A stretch of DNA of 53,199 nucleotides from an uncultured Methylococcaceae bacterium (lineage in GTDB: Bacteria > Pseudomonadota > Gammaproteobacteria > Methylococcales > Methylomonadaceae), in assembly GCA_913056195.1 (NCBI GenBank), contig CAJXMF010000011.1:1-53199 (forward strand), given 5' to 3'. The position numbers and the translations under genes are program-made. The notes under the pieces are model-generated. The model did no database searches. It saw only the letters and a program-made list of their open reading frames with translations, and had not been told where the DNA came from. How positions within the stretch are numbered: position 1 is the stretch's first letter; every line of letters begins with the position of its first letter. This document shows positions 37,554-47,989 of this stretch, one piece after another.

Positions 37554-39323
37554 TTGAATACTCATCTGGAAGCCAACACAAGCGTTTCCGATATTATGCA
37601 AGAACTGTCAGGGCAGGCGGCCATTGGTGACTTTACCGTTCAACAGACTCAGGATGATATTTTTACGCTGTGGATTTGCCGTCACCAATTACTTCAAACC
37701 CTGCAATATTTAAAATATCAGACGAGCTCTCCTTACCAAATGCTGTTCGATCTGACGGCAATTGATGAACGTCAGCGCACTCACCGGCAGCAACTTCCCG
37801 ACAGTGATTTTACCCTGGTTTATCATTTACTTTCCTTTGTGCGCAATGAAGATATTCGCCTCAAAGTGGCTTTAAAAGAAAGCGATTTATCGGCGCCGAC
37901 AATCACCAATTTATGGCCGTCTGCCAATTGGTACGAGCGCGAAGTCTGGGATATGTTCGGTATTGTGTTTACAGGTCATCCACATCTCAAGCGTATTATC
38001 ATGCCGCCTAACTGGCAAGGCCACCCGTTACGTAAAGATCATTATGCCCGTGCGACTGAAGTGGAACCTTTTAGTCTGTCCGATGAGCAAGAAGAAATTG
38101 AGCAGGATGCGCTGCGTTTCGTACCCGAGGATTGGGGGATGCGTCGCCACAGCGAAAACAGCGATTTCATGTTTCTCAATCTGGGACCCAATCATCCCAG
38201 TGCGCATGGGGTATTTCGGATTGCCTTACAACTGGATGGCGAAGAAATTATCGATGCATTACCCGATATTGGCTATCACCATCGCGGCGCCGAAAAAATG
38301 GGCGAACGCCAATCCTGGCATAGTTACATCCCTTACACCGATCGGGTTGAATATCTGGGCGGTTCGATGAACAACCTGCCTTATGTACTGGCCGTGGAAA
38401 AACTGGCGGGTATCACCGTCCCGGAACGGGCACAGGTTATCCGGGTAATGATTTGCGAACTCTATCGCCTCGCCAGTCATCTGTTGTTCTATGGCACTTT
38501 TGCTCAGGATGTCGGGCAGATGACACCGATCTTTTATACCTTTATCGACCGTGAGAAAGTATTCGATATTATGGAAATGATCAGCGGCGCCCGCATGCAC
38601 TCCAGCTTCTTCCGTATCGGCGGCGTGGCCATGGATTTACCACGAGGATGGGAAAAACCCATCAGGGAATTTGTTGATTATTTACCGGCCCGGCTGGATC
38701 ATTATGACAAATTGGTCATGCAGAACACAACGCTTAAACGTCGGACTCAGGGTGTTGGCATGTATACGACTGAAGAGGCAATTGATTGGGGAATAACAGG
38801 TCCTGGTCTGAGAGCCACCGGCCTGGCCTGGGATTACCGTAAAGCGCGACCCTATTCAGGTTATGAAAATTACGATTTCGATATCCCTACGGGAAATAAT
38901 GGTGATTGTTATGATCGTTGTGCGGTTCGCGTTGAAGAAATGCGCCAAAGCGTGCGGATTATCCGTCAATGTCTGGACAATATGCCGACCGGCCCTTATA
39001 AGGCAGAGCACCCCTTGACCACTCCACCGCCTAAGGATCACACCTTACACGATATAGAAACCCTGATTCAGCATTTTCTCAATGTTAGCTGGGGACCGGT
39101 GATTCCAGCGGGCGAAGCCTCGGTGACTATTGAGGCGACTAAAGGATTGAATGCCTATTATTTAACCAGCGATGGCGGTACCCTATCTTATCGCACCCGG
39201 ATTCGCACACCTTCTTTTGCCCATTTACAAATGATTCCGCAGATGTGTAAGGGAATGATGGTTGCCGACCTGGTGTCGATATTGGCCAGTATTGATTATG
39301 TAATGTCTGACGTGGATCGCTGA
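37554..39323 (+). CDS. nuoCD: NADH:quinone oxidoreductase fused subunit C/D
   Basis: This 589-residue fusion joins the 30-kDa-type subunit (residues about 1-185, ending [17 protein letters not shown]) to the 49-kDa-type subunit (about 195-589, with [38 protein letters not shown] split across the quinone pocket, and C-terminal [10 protein letters not shown]). The fused form is typical of gammaproteobacterial, E. coli-like complex I. There is no in-frame ATG at the right place. A TTG at 37554 follows GGGGAG (37541-37546) by 7 bp and is chosen as start; an earlier TTG at 37539 lacks such a site. Confidence 0.95.
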   Translation: MNTHLEANTSVSDIMQELSGQAAIGDFTVQQTQDDIFTLWICRHQLLQTLQYLKYQTSSPYQMLFDLTAIDERQRTHRQQLPDSDFTLVYHLLSFVRNEDIRLKVALKESDLSAPTITNLWPSANWYEREVWDMFGIVFTGHPHLKRIIMPPNWQGHPLRKDHYARATEVEPFSLSDEQEEIEQDALRFVPEDWGMRRHSENSDFMFLNLGPNHPSAHGVFRIALQLDGEEIIDALPDIGYHHRGAEKMGERQSWHSYIPYTDRVEYLGGSMNNLPYVLAVEKLAGITVPERAQVIRVMICELYRLASHLLFYGTFAQDVGQMTPIFYTFIDREKVFDIMEMISGARMHSSFFRIGGVAMDLPRGWEKPIREFVDYLPARLDHYDKLVMQNTTLKRRTQGVGMYTTEEAIDWGITGPGLRATGLAWDYRKARPYSGYENYDFDIPTGNNGDCYDRCAVRVEEMRQSVRIIRQCLDNMPTGPYKAEHPLTTPPPKDHTLHDIETLIQHFLNVSWGPVIPAGEASVTIEATKGLNAYYLTSDGGTLSYRTRIRTPSFAHLQMIPQMCKGMMVADLVSILASIDYVMSDVDR

Positions 39324-39324
39324 A

Positions 39325-39816
39325 ATGAAACAAACTGCAGAAAAATCAACGTCTGAAGATTTGACAGCTCTGGAGATTCAGGAGATTAATGCCATCATCA
39401 ATCATTATGAAGATCACACCTCGGTGGCTATCGAAGCGCTGAATATCGTGCAAAAACATCGGCGCTGGATTTCGGATTCAACCCTTAAAGCGGTTGCTGA
39501 CTTTTTACAAATATCCCTGGCACATCTGGAAAGCGTGGCGACTTTTGACAATCTGATTTATCGCCAGCCGGTGGGCAATACCGTGATTCATTATTGCAAC
39601 AGTGTGACTTGCTGGATGCTGGGTAGCGAGCAGATCAGAGAGCATTTATGTCAGCGTTTGCATGTCGAACCTGGTGAAACGTCTGCGGATGGTCAATATA
39701 CCATTCTACCTATCGTTTGTCTCGGAGCCTGTCATCGGGCGCCGGCGGCTCTGGTGGGTGATGAACTGAAAATAGACTTGAACACAGATGCCATTGACGA
39801 GATTCTTAAAAGGTAA
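39325..39816 (+). CDS. nuoE: NADH:quinone oxidoreductase subunit E
   Basis: This 163-residue, 24-kDa-type subunit binds the [2Fe-2S] cluster N1a through Cys91, Cys96, Cys132 and Cys136 (CNSVTC and CLGAC). It belongs to the NADH-oxidising arm with NuoF and NuoG. It starts 1 bp after nuoCD and is followed by nuoF after 5 bp. Confidence 0.96.
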   Translation: MKQTAEKSTSEDLTALEIQEINAIINHYEDHTSVAIEALNIVQKHRRWISDSTLKAVADFLQISLAHLESVATFDNLIYRQPVGNTVIHYCNSVTCWMLGSEQIREHLCQRLHVEPGETSADGQYTILPIVCLGACHRAPAALVGDELKIDLNTDAIDEILKR

Positions 39817-39821
39817 CCCAG

Positions 39822-41114
39822 ATGGACAAACCGTTAACCCAAAATATCCATCCGGATCATGACTTTACCAGCCTTGCCGATTATCAGAAAACCGGGGGTT
39901 ATCGAGGTATGCGTAAGGCGCTTACTGAATTACAACCGCATGAGGTCACACAACAGATTAAGGATTCTGGATTACGGGGACGAGGCGGCGCAGGATTCAG
40001 CACTGGTTTGAAATGGAGTCTGGTTCCCCAAAAAACCAGCGACCTCCCGGATTTTCAACAAACCCGGTATTTTGTGGCTAATGCCGATGAAATGGAACCC
40101 GGTGCATTCAAAGATCGACTGCTGTTAGAACAAGATCCACATCAACTGATAGAAGGAATCATTATTGGCGCTTATGCCATTCAGGCCAATATTGCCTATA
40201 TTTTTATGCGCGGCGAATATCGTCTGGCGGCGAAACGGGTAACCTATGCGTTACAGGAAGCGCGAGCCCAGGGTTATCTGGGTGAACATATTCTGGGTTC
40301 GGATTTTAATCTGGAAATCTATTTGCATACCAGCGCAGGTCGTTATATTTGTGGTGAAGAAACAGCGTTGCTGAATGCTCTGGAAGGCAAAAGATCCACC
40401 CCTCGTGCCAGACCGCCTCATGCTGTCGCCAGTGGTCTTTGGGGAAGGCCCACTGTTGTCAATAATGTAGAAACATTATGCAACGTAGGGCATATTATTC
40501 ATTACGGCATCGATTGGTATCACAGTCTGGGGCTTGGCGCTGATCACGGCACCAAACTATTTGGTGTCAGCGGCCGGGTAAAACATCCGGGCTTGTGGGA
40601 ATTACCCATGGGGACGCCGATTCGGGAAATTGTTGAAGAATACGCCGGTGGAATGCTGGATGGTTATCAATTACGCGGTTTTTTACCCGGTGGTGCATCC
40701 ACTGATTTTTTGCTGCCTGAACATCTCGATGTACGGATGGATTACGATGCAGTTGCTGAGGCTGGCAGTCGCCTGGGTACCGGAACACTGATTATTCTGG
40801 ATGATAAGACTTGTCCAGTAAAAATGGTTCTGAATATGGAACAGTTCTTTGCCCAGGAATCCTGCGGCTGGTGTACGCCCTGTCGCGATGGCTTGCCCTG
40901 GACAGTCACTCTGCTACAAGACATCATCGCCGGACAGGGGCGCATGGAAGATCTGGATACACTGGCAGGACTGACGCGTATGCTGGGACCGGGACATACC
41001 TTTTGCGCTCTGGCGCCGGGGGCGATGGAACCCTTGCAGAGTGCGCTTAAATTTTTCCGCGAGGATTTTGAACGTTACATCGTCGGTAACAATGACGAAC
41101 TGGAGTACGCATAA
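39822..41114 (+). CDS. nuoF: NADH:quinone oxidoreductase subunit F (NADH/FMN-binding)
   Basis: This 430-residue subunit is the site of NADH oxidation. The Gly-rich NADH/FMN loop is GLRGRGGAGFSTGLKW, followed by NADEMEPGAFKDR and YICGEETALLNALEG. Cluster N3 ligands are Cys348, Cys351, Cys354 (ESCGWCTPCRDG) and Cys395 (FCALAPG). It overlaps nuoG by one base. Confidence 0.97.
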   Translation: MDKPLTQNIHPDHDFTSLADYQKTGGYRGMRKALTELQPHEVTQQIKDSGLRGRGGAGFSTGLKWSLVPQKTSDLPDFQQTRYFVANADEMEPGAFKDRLLLEQDPHQLIEGIIIGAYAIQANIAYIFMRGEYRLAAKRVTYALQEARAQGYLGEHILGSDFNLEIYLHTSAGRYICGEETALLNALEGKRSTPRARPPHAVASGLWGRPTVVNNVETLCNVGHIIHYGIDWYHSLGLGADHGTKLFGVSGRVKHPGLWELPMGTPIREIVEEYAGGMLDGYQLRGFLPGGASTDFLLPEHLDVRMDYDAVAEAGSRLGTGTLIILDDKTCPVKMVLNMEQFFAQESCGWCTPCRDGLPWTVTLLQDIIAGQGRMEDLDTLAGLTRMLGPGHTFCALAPGAMEPLQSALKFFREDFERYIVGNNDELEYA

Positions 41115-43813
41115 TGGCCCGTATTCAGATTGATGGTCAGTTTTATAGCGTGCCGGAGGGAAACAATGTGTTGTCCACCTGTTTGTCTCTGGGCCTGGAT
41201 TTACCTTATTTCTGCTGGCATCCTGCGATGGGGTCTGCCGGCGCCTGTCGCCAATGCGCCATTATTCAATATAAGGATGAAGAAGATACCCGGGGTCGTC
41301 TGGTCATGGCCTGTATGACTCCGGTTACCGACAATCTGCGCATTTCACTGAATGCTGAGCAGGCGCGACAATTTCGTCGTGATAATATCGAATTATTGAT
41401 GACCAATCATCCTCACGATTGTCCGGTGTGCGAAGAAGGCGGCGAATGTCATCTTCAGGATATGACCCATATGACCGGGCATAACTTGCGTCGCTACCGG
41501 GGTCGTAAGCGAACCCATAACAACCAGAATCTGGGGCCGTTTATCAATCATGAAATGAACCGCTGTATCGCTTGCTACCGTTGTACCCGGTTTTACAACG
41601 AATATGCAGGTTGTGATGATCTCCAAGTGTTTGGTATTCACAATAATGTCTATTTTGGCCGCTTTGAGGATGGCGCTCTGGAAAGTGAATTCAGCGGCAA
41701 TCTGGTCGAGGTTTGTCCTACTGGCGTTTTTACCGACAAAACCTTTAGCGCGCATTTCACCAGAAAATGGGACTTACAGACAGCGCCCTCAATCTGCGTC
41801 CATTGCAGCCTTGGCTGTAATATTTCTCCTGGCGAGCGTTATGGGGAACTCAGACGTATCGTTAACCGTTACAACGGTGATGTGAACGGCTATTTTCTGT
41901 GTGACAGAGGTCGTTTTGGTTATGATTTTGTCAATAGTTCAAAACGCATACAACATCCACGAATTAAACAGCGCAACGCCTGTATTCAAACAGCAAAAGA
42001 ACATTTTCATCAATTGTTGACCCGCGCCAAGAGAACCATCGGCATCGGTTCACCGCGCGCCACACTGGAAGCCAATTTTGCCTTACGCTCACTGGTTGGC
42101 GAGACCAACTTTTTTTCTGGAATAGAAGATACCGAATATCAATTATTGCAGACTGTCAGTCAAATTATCCGTGATGGCGGCATCCATTCACCGTCCATGC
42201 GTGAGGTCGAACAAGCCGATGCGCTGTTGATCCTGGGTGAAGATGTCACGCACAGCGCCCCTCGGCTGGCGCTTTCGTTACGCCAGGCGGCGCGTAATGT
42301 ATCTATTGAGCTGGCCGCCAGTGCTTTGCATGTCCCTTCCTGGCAGAATGCAGCGGTTAGAGAGATTGAAAAACAGGCTTTAACGCCAGTCTTTATCGCC
42401 AGTATTGGTCGGACGCGTCTGGATGATATAGCCTTGGACACTTATCATGGCAGTCCTGATTATCTTGCAAATTTCGGTTTTGCTATCGCTCATTACCTGG
42501 ATAGCTCCGCGCCCGAAGCCAATGCTTTAGATGCGGATGAAAACAAATTGGCACACACTATAGCCGCAGCCTTAAAACAGGCCAAACGACCATTGATTGT
42601 TTCCGGAACCAGTTGTTCAAGCCTTGCTGTTATTCAAGCGGCTTATAACATTGCCAAAGCCTTGCCATCACCCAATAGGCAATTAACGTTTAGCCTCCCG
42701 GAATGCAATAGTTTAGGTCTGGCTTTGATGGCTGGAAACGATTTGCAACAGGCTTTCACGGCAATTGAACAGGGACAGGCCGATACTGTCGTGATTCTTG
42801 AGAATGATCTTTATCGCCGGGCAGAAAAGCAAAAGGTAGACGCATTTTTGGAAACGGCAGAACAGCTTGTCGTCATCGACAGCCTGAAAAACCCAACCAC
42901 TGAAAAAGCGGATCTGTTGCTACCAGCGGCAAGCTTTGCCGAATCCGAAGGGACCCTGGTCAATAATGAAGGCCGTGCCCAGCGATATTTCCCGGTTTAT
43001 CCTGCTCCGGATTCAATCTGTGCCAGTTGGCAGTGGCTGTTGGGGACTATGGAAAACAGTTCATGGCAACACCATGATGATTTAACTACGGCTTGTGCTC
43101 AGGCATTTCCAGACCTTACGGCGATTACTCAGGTTGCGCCGGGCGCTGATTACCGGGTTAAAGGCAGTAAAATTCCAAGGCAACCTCATCGCTACAGTGG
43201 TCGAACAGCCCTGCATGCCAATATAGATGTCAGTGAACCCGGGCAACCCACAGATTCGGAAACGCCATTCGCTTATTCCATGGAAGGGAATATGGCGCAA
43301 GTCCCACCGGCTTTATTGCCGGTGGTCTGGTCGCCCGGCTGGGATTCCAACCAGGCCATCAATAAATTCCAGGAAGAAACAGGTGGTCATTTACGCGAAG
43401 GAGACGCGGGTATTCGCTTGTTTGAGGTTTCAGGAACCCTGGCGTGGTTTAACGGCATTCCAAAGCCTTATATATCAGAACCCGGCGTCTGGGAAGTTAT
43501 GGCCTTACCGCACATTTTTGGCAGCGAAGAACTTAGTTTGCAATCGCCGGCAATAGCGCAACGGCTGGCGACTGTTTGCGCCTTGATGAACCCTCTGGAT
43601 GCTGAACAAGCCGGTATTGATAACGGTGATTGTGTCATCATCAGCGATCTTTCAGGCGCTTCCCTTTTAACAACTGTGATTCAAATTGATACCAACCTGT
43701 CGTCTGCCGGCTTGCTCTGTATAACCGCTGGACACCCTAAATTTCAGGCATTGAAAATGGGGATGCAAGTGACGTTAAGAAAATTCAATTCAGATTCGGA
43801 GGTGGGTTCATGA
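41114..43813 (+). CDS. nuoG: NADH:quinone oxidoreductase subunit G
   Basis: This is the 899-residue large iron-sulfur subunit. N1b ligands are Cys34, 45, 48 and 67; N5 uses His99, Cys103, 106 and 112; N4 uses Cys151, 154, 157 and 201. The extra cluster N7 is present as Cys228, 231, 235 and 263, the same spacing as in E. coli. The rest resembles the molybdopterin-oxidoreductase fold without being expected to bind molybdenum. It overlaps nuoH by 4 bp. N7 is found only in some bacterial complexes I, which supports a gammaproteobacterial type. Confidence 0.96.
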   Translation: MARIQIDGQFYSVPEGNNVLSTCLSLGLDLPYFCWHPAMGSAGACRQCAIIQYKDEEDTRGRLVMACMTPVTDNLRISLNAEQARQFRRDNIELLMTNHPHDCPVCEEGGECHLQDMTHMTGHNLRRYRGRKRTHNNQNLGPFINHEMNRCIACYRCTRFYNEYAGCDDLQVFGIHNNVYFGRFEDGALESEFSGNLVEVCPTGVFTDKTFSAHFTRKWDLQTAPSICVHCSLGCNISPGERYGELRRIVNRYNGDVNGYFLCDRGRFGYDFVNSSKRIQHPRIKQRNACIQTAKEHFHQLLTRAKRTIGIGSPRATLEANFALRSLVGETNFFSGIEDTEYQLLQTVSQIIRDGGIHSPSMREVEQADALLILGEDVTHSAPRLALSLRQAARNVSIELAASALHVPSWQNAAVREIEKQALTPVFIASIGRTRLDDIALDTYHGSPDYLANFGFAIAHYLDSSAPEANALDADENKLAHTIAAALKQAKRPLIVSGTSCSSLAVIQAAYNIAKALPSPNRQLTFSLPECNSLGLALMAGNDLQQAFTAIEQGQADTVVILENDLYRRAEKQKVDAFLETAEQLVVIDSLKNPTTEKADLLLPAASFAESEGTLVNNEGRAQRYFPVYPAPDSICASWQWLLGTMENSSWQHHDDLTTACAQAFPDLTAITQVAPGADYRVKGSKIPRQPHRYSGRTALHANIDVSEPGQPTDSETPFAYSMEGNMAQVPPALLPVVWSPGWDSNQAINKFQEETGGHLREGDAGIRLFEVSGTLAWFNGIPKPYISEPGVWEVMALPHIFGSEELSLQSPAIAQRLATVCALMNPLDAEQAGIDNGDCVIISDLSGASLLTTVIQIDTNLSSAGLLCITAGHPKFQALKMGMQVTLRKFNSDSEVGS

Positions 43814-44766
43814 ATTCCACTCTGGGTAGCCCAGCCAATATCATCGGCATTTTATTTTCAGTCATTCTGGTATCGGCATTACTAATTTGGGTAGAACGGC
43901 GCTTACTGGCCGTTTGGCAGGATCGCCTGGGTCCCAATCGAGTCGGACCATTCGGTTTAATGCAGGTAATGGCGGATATGATCAAAATGTTCTTCAAGGA
44001 AGACTGGATTCCGTCATTTACTGACCGCTGGGTGTTTGTGTTGGCGCCGACTATCGTATTTATCACCATGCTGACCGGTTTTGCTGTCATCCCTTTTGCC
44101 CCGGGCGTCGGCATTATTGATTTCAACTTCGGCTTGCTTTACTTTCTGGCGCTGACCTCATTATCGGTTTATAGCATCGTTCTGGCAGGCTATGCGTCTA
44201 ATAACAAATATGCATTGCTCGGTGGGCTCAGAGCGGCGGCACAAACAGTCAGTTATGAAGTATTCATGGGTATTTCCATCATGGGTGTGGTCATGCTGGC
44301 TGGGACATTTAATCTAAGAGAGATTGTTGAAGCGCAACGGGACGGCTGGTTTATCGGGCCGCAATTTTTGGGTTTTTTGATTTTTTTGATTGCCGCGATT
44401 GCCGAAAGTCGCAGAGCGCCTCTTGATCTGCCTGAAGCTGAACAGGAGCTGGTCGCAGGCTTCCATCTCGAATATTCCGGGATGAAATTCGGCATGTTTT
44501 TCGTTGGCGAATATCTCGGCATCACGCTGAGTTCAGCGGTTATCGTCACGCTTTTTTTTGGCGGTTGGCTGGGCCCCGGGTTGCCGCCATTAGTCTGGTT
44601 TTGTTTGAAAACCAGTATTGGCATTATGTTTTTCATTCTATTGCGTGGCGCTTTACCTCGTCCACGCTATGATCAACTGATGCGCTTTGGCTGGAAGGTT
44701 CTATTACCGGCTGGATTATTGAACTTGCTGTTAACCGGGGCCATCGTGTTGTCATTGCACGGGTAA
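43810..44766 (+). CDS. nuoH: NADH:quinone oxidoreductase subunit H
   Basis: This 318-residue membrane subunit links the quinone cavity to the proton pumps. It has eight or more helices, WVERRLLAVWQDRLGPNRVGP near the N-terminus, and the acidic loop IAAIAESRRAPLDLPEAEQE. A strong GGAGGTGG ribosome site precedes the ATG, which overlaps the nuoG stop by 4 bp. Confidence 0.97.
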   Translation: MNSTLGSPANIIGILFSVILVSALLIWVERRLLAVWQDRLGPNRVGPFGLMQVMADMIKMFFKEDWIPSFTDRWVFVLAPTIVFITMLTGFAVIPFAPGVGIIDFNFGLLYFLALTSLSVYSIVLAGYASNNKYALLGGLRAAAQTVSYEVFMGISIMGVVMLAGTFNLREIVEAQRDGWFIGPQFLGFLIFLIAAIAESRRAPLDLPEAEQELVAGFHLEYSGMKFGMFFVGEYLGITLSSAVIVTLFFGGWLGPGLPPLVWFCLKTSIGIMFFILLRGALPRPRYDQLMRFGWKVLLPAGLLNLLLTGAIVLSLHG

Positions 44767-44790
44767 GGTCTTCGTAAAACGGGTATAACT

Positions 44791-45306
44791 ATGTTAAGTC
44801 AGATACGCTCATTATGGGAAGTTTTAAAGCATACTTTCGTTAAAGCGGATACGGTGGAATATCCGGAACAAAGGCGGGAACTGTATCCCCGTTATCGAGG
44901 GCGAATTATTTTAACCCGTGATCCCGATGGCGAGGAACGCTGTGTTGCCTGTAATCTATGCGCTGTTGTCTGTCCTCCGGATTGCATTGCCTTGCAGAAA
45001 GCTGAAGATGAAGACGGTCGCTGGTATCCTGAATTCTTCCGTATTAATTTTTCCCGCTGCATCATGTGCGGGTTTTGCGAAGAGGCTTGCCCAACGCATG
45101 CCATTCAACTCACGCCGGATTTTGAGATGGGTGAATATGATCGCCAAAACATGGTGTATGAAAAGCAAAACCTGCTGATCGACGGCACCGGGAAATATCA
45201 TGATTACAACTTTTACAGAGTGGCCGGCATGACTATTAACGGTAAAAACAAGGGACAGGCCGAAAATGAAAAACCGCCGGTCGATGTAAAAACCTTGTTA
45301 CCTTAA
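44791..45306 (+). CDS. nuoI: NADH:quinone oxidoreductase subunit I
   Basis: This 171-residue ferredoxin-like subunit carries clusters N6a and N6b. Two CxxCxxCxxxC motifs are visible, Cys51, 54, 57, 61 and Cys90, 93, 96, 100 ([11 protein letters not shown] and [11 protein letters not shown]). It passes electrons from NuoG to NuoB. It lies 24 bp after nuoH and 14 bp before nuoJ. Confidence 0.97.
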   Translation: MLSQIRSLWEVLKHTFVKADTVEYPEQRRELYPRYRGRIILTRDPDGEERCVACNLCAVVCPPDCIALQKAEDEDGRWYPEFFRINFSRCIMCGFCEEACPTHAIQLTPDFEMGEYDRQNMVYEKQNLLIDGTGKYHDYNFYRVAGMTINGKNKGQAENEKPPVDVKTLLP

Positions 45307-45320
45307 CGATAGAGCACATT

Positions 45321-45839
45321 ATGGTTTTGATCTTATTTTATCTCACCTCAGCCGTCGCTATTTTCGCAACAGTGATGATGATTACCCGGCTCAACGCCGT
45401 TCATGGACTGCTCTATCTTATCTTGTCACTGTTAGCTGCCGGGGTTATCTTCTTTCTGCTGGGCGCTTATTTTGCCGCCGTGTTGGAGGTAATTATTTAT
45501 GCCGGTGCCATCATGGTTGTGTTTGTATTCGTTATCATGATGCTCAACCAAGGGCAAAAAACCATTGCTCAGGAACGCTTGTGGTTACAGCCTGGAATCT
45601 GGATTGGGCCATCGTTGCTGGCCATCATTTTATTGGCTGAAATGTTATTGATTATTGTTTCCGGCAATAATGCCGAAAGCGGCCATGTTGTGACCGCTCA
45701 ACAGGTCGGCATCGCTTTATACGGACCTTATCTGTTGGCGGTAGAACTGGCCTCCATGTTATTACTGGCCGGGCTGGTTGGCGCTTATCATTTGACCAAG
45801 CCGCTATTCAAAACAGCTGAAGAGGAAGGTAAATCATGA
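45321..45839 (+). CDS. nuoJ: NADH:quinone oxidoreductase subunit J
   Basis: This 172-residue membrane subunit has five hydrophobic helices, with the conserved [20 protein letters not shown] in TM3, whose pi-bulge takes part in coupling. Its stop overlaps the nuoK start by ATGA. Length and order are as in E. coli. Confidence 0.96.
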   Translation: MVLILFYLTSAVAIFATVMMITRLNAVHGLLYLILSLLAAGVIFFLLGAYFAAVLEVIIYAGAIMVVFVFVIMMLNQGQKTIAQERLWLQPGIWIGPSLLAIILLAEMLLIIVSGNNAESGHVVTAQQVGIALYGPYLLAVELASMLLLAGLVGAYHLTKPLFKTAEEEGKS

Positions 45840-46144
45840 GTGCAATTCCGATGGATCAAGGACTGTTGCTGTCCGCCATTTTATTTGTACTGGGATTAAT
45901 CGGCGTATTGATGCGGCGCAACCTGATCATGATGTTGATGTCTCTGGAGGTTATGTTCAATGCCGTTGGTCTGGCTTTTATCGTGGCAGGCGCGCGCTGG
46001 GGGCAGGCGGATGGACAGGTCATGTTTGTGCTGATTCTCACCTTGGCAGCCGCTGAGGTGGGGATTGGTCTGGGACTGGTACTGCAAATTTTCCGCCATT
46101 TCAAAACCCTGGATGCGGATTCAGTCAATGAAATGCAAGGATAA
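45836..46144 (+). CDS. nuoK: NADH:quinone oxidoreductase subunit K
   Basis: This 102-residue MrpC-like subunit has three helices. It carries the conserved membrane glutamates in [13 protein letters not shown] and [13 protein letters not shown], which belong to the central proton path. It overlaps nuoJ by 4 bp and is contiguous with nuoL. Confidence 0.97.
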   Translation: MSAIPMDQGLLLSAILFVLGLIGVLMRRNLIMMLMSLEVMFNAVGLAFIVAGARWGQADGQVMFVLILTLAAAEVGIGLGLVLQIFRHFKTLDADSVNEMQG

Positions 46145-47989
46145 ATGATGAAATTATTGGCATTACTGGCCTGGATACCATTATTCCCGCTGTTTGGATT
46201 TTTAGTTCTGGCATTGCTGGGCACTCGGTTTTCCAAAAAACTGGTTTCCTGGGTGGGTATCGGTAGTGTCGCTATCTCGGCAGCACTGGTTGCTTTGATA
46301 GGTTTCGAATATCTGAGTGGTAGCTTGCAGCCCTATCATTTAGTCCTGGGTTCATGGATGGAAGTCGATAACCTGTTAGTTCCTTTCGGTTTCTATCTTG
46401 ATGCCTTAACCCTGACAATGTTGTTTGTGGTCACTGGCGTCGGTTTTTTAATTCACCTTTATTCCGCCGGCTTCATGCATTCTGATCCGGGCTATGCCCG
46501 TTTCTTTGCCTATATGAATCTGTTTGTATCCGCTATGCTGGTATTGGTTTTGGCGGATAATCTGGTGTTGCTTTATCTCGGCTGGGAAGGCGTTGGCTTG
46601 TGCAGCTATCTGTTAATCGGTTTCTGGTATAAAGATCCGAATAATGGTTATGCAGCGCGTAAAGCCTTTATCATGACCCGTATTGGCGATACCGCCATGG
46701 CCTTAGGCTTGTTTTTACTGTTTACGCAATTGCATAGCTTTGATATCCAGACGTTAATGCTCCGGGCCAACAGTCAATGGACATCGGGTTCCGCATTGCC
46801 GCTGGTTGCTGCAGCGCTGTTATTGGGTGGTGCAGTAGGCAAATCCGCTCAATTACCGTTACAAACCTGGTTACCCGACGCCATGGCTGGCCCAACACCC
46901 GTCAGCGCGTTGATTCATGCCGCCACGATGGTCACTGCGGGTGTTTACCTGATTGCCAGAACCCATGATTTATTTATGCTGGCGCCCACGGTTCAATTCG
47001 TTGTGGCACTGATCGGTACACTCACTTTATTGCTTGCCGGCTGCTCGGCATTAGCACAAACCGATATCAAACGCATACTCGCGTATTCGACCATCAGTCA
47101 GATTGGCTATATGTTTCTTGCATTGGGCGTCGGCGCCTGGTCGGCGGCAATTTTTCATTTAATGACCCATGCTTTTTTCAAAGCCTTATTGTTCCTTTCC
47201 GCCGGTGTGGTTATTGTGCGTTTTCATCATGAGCATAATATTTTCAAAATGGGCGGTTTTCGCAAAACCATGCCCATGGCCTTCTGGGGCTTTGTGATTG
47301 GCAGCGCCGCTTTAACTGCATTACCGTTTACCTCCGGTTTTTATAGTAAAGACTTGATATTGGCTGCGGCTTACGAAAGCTCACCCATGCTTTGGTTTGC
47401 AGGGTGTTTAGGCGCATTGCTTACGGGTATTTACAGTTTCCGTTTGGTTTTTGTCGTATTTTTCGGCCCCCAAATTCACACGATCGATACGGCATCTAGC
47501 TGGCCTATGAATATTCCCTTGGTGTTGTTGTCTGTTCTGGCTTTGTTCGGCGGTTTGTTACGGATTCCGCTGGACTCTGTCTTTCCTGTTTTACCCGACG
47601 CACAGCCTGATACCTCTTTTGATCCAGTGGCTGTCATTACCTTGGCTATGCCAATGCTCGGTGTACTCATTGCTGCATTGTTTTATCTGACCGGCACTTT
47701 TTCAGTTCAACGCTATGTATCTCATGGCTGGGGCAACTGTGTCAGACAGCTATTTTTCAATGGCTGGTATGTGGATGCATTGTATAACAGTCTGGTTGTT
47801 CGCCCGTTTAAAGCCTTGTGTACGTTGAATAAAAATGATGTGGTCGATAGTCTGTACCTTGGAACAGCAGGGATCAGCCGTTATTTGTACCACCTTATCC
47901 GCAGATCACAAAGCGGACGGGTACGCTGGTATGCCTCATCTATGGCGCTGGGTACCGTAGTCATTATTGCCATAGGGTTACTATCATGA
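46145..47989 (+). CDS. nuoL: NADH:quinone oxidoreductase subunit L (antiporter-like)
   Basis: This 614-residue distal proton-pump subunit has an antiporter-like core (LYLGWEGVGLCSYLLIGFW with its key Glu, GKSAQLPLQTWLPDAMAGPTPVSALIHAATMV) and a C-terminal extension corresponding to the lateral helix. ATG occurs at both 46145 and 46148; either may be used. It overlaps nuoM by 4 bp. Confidence 0.97.
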   Translation: MMKLLALLAWIPLFPLFGFLVLALLGTRFSKKLVSWVGIGSVAISAALVALIGFEYLSGSLQPYHLVLGSWMEVDNLLVPFGFYLDALTLTMLFVVTGVGFLIHLYSAGFMHSDPGYARFFAYMNLFVSAMLVLVLADNLVLLYLGWEGVGLCSYLLIGFWYKDPNNGYAARKAFIMTRIGDTAMALGLFLLFTQLHSFDIQTLMLRANSQWTSGSALPLVAAALLLGGAVGKSAQLPLQTWLPDAMAGPTPVSALIHAATMVTAGVYLIARTHDLFMLAPTVQFVVALIGTLTLLLAGCSALAQTDIKRILAYSTISQIGYMFLALGVGAWSAAIFHLMTHAFFKALLFLSAGVVIVRFHHEHNIFKMGGFRKTMPMAFWGFVIGSAALTALPFTSGFYSKDLILAAAYESSPMLWFAGCLGALLTGIYSFRLVFVVFFGPQIHTIDTASSWPMNIPLVLLSVLALFGGLLRIPLDSVFPVLPDAQPDTSFDPVAVITLAMPMLGVLIAALFYLTGTFSVQRYVSHGWGNCVRQLFFNGWYVDALYNSLVVRPFKALCTLNKNDVVDSLYLGTAGISRYLYHLIRRSQSGRVRWYASSMALGTVVIIAIGLLS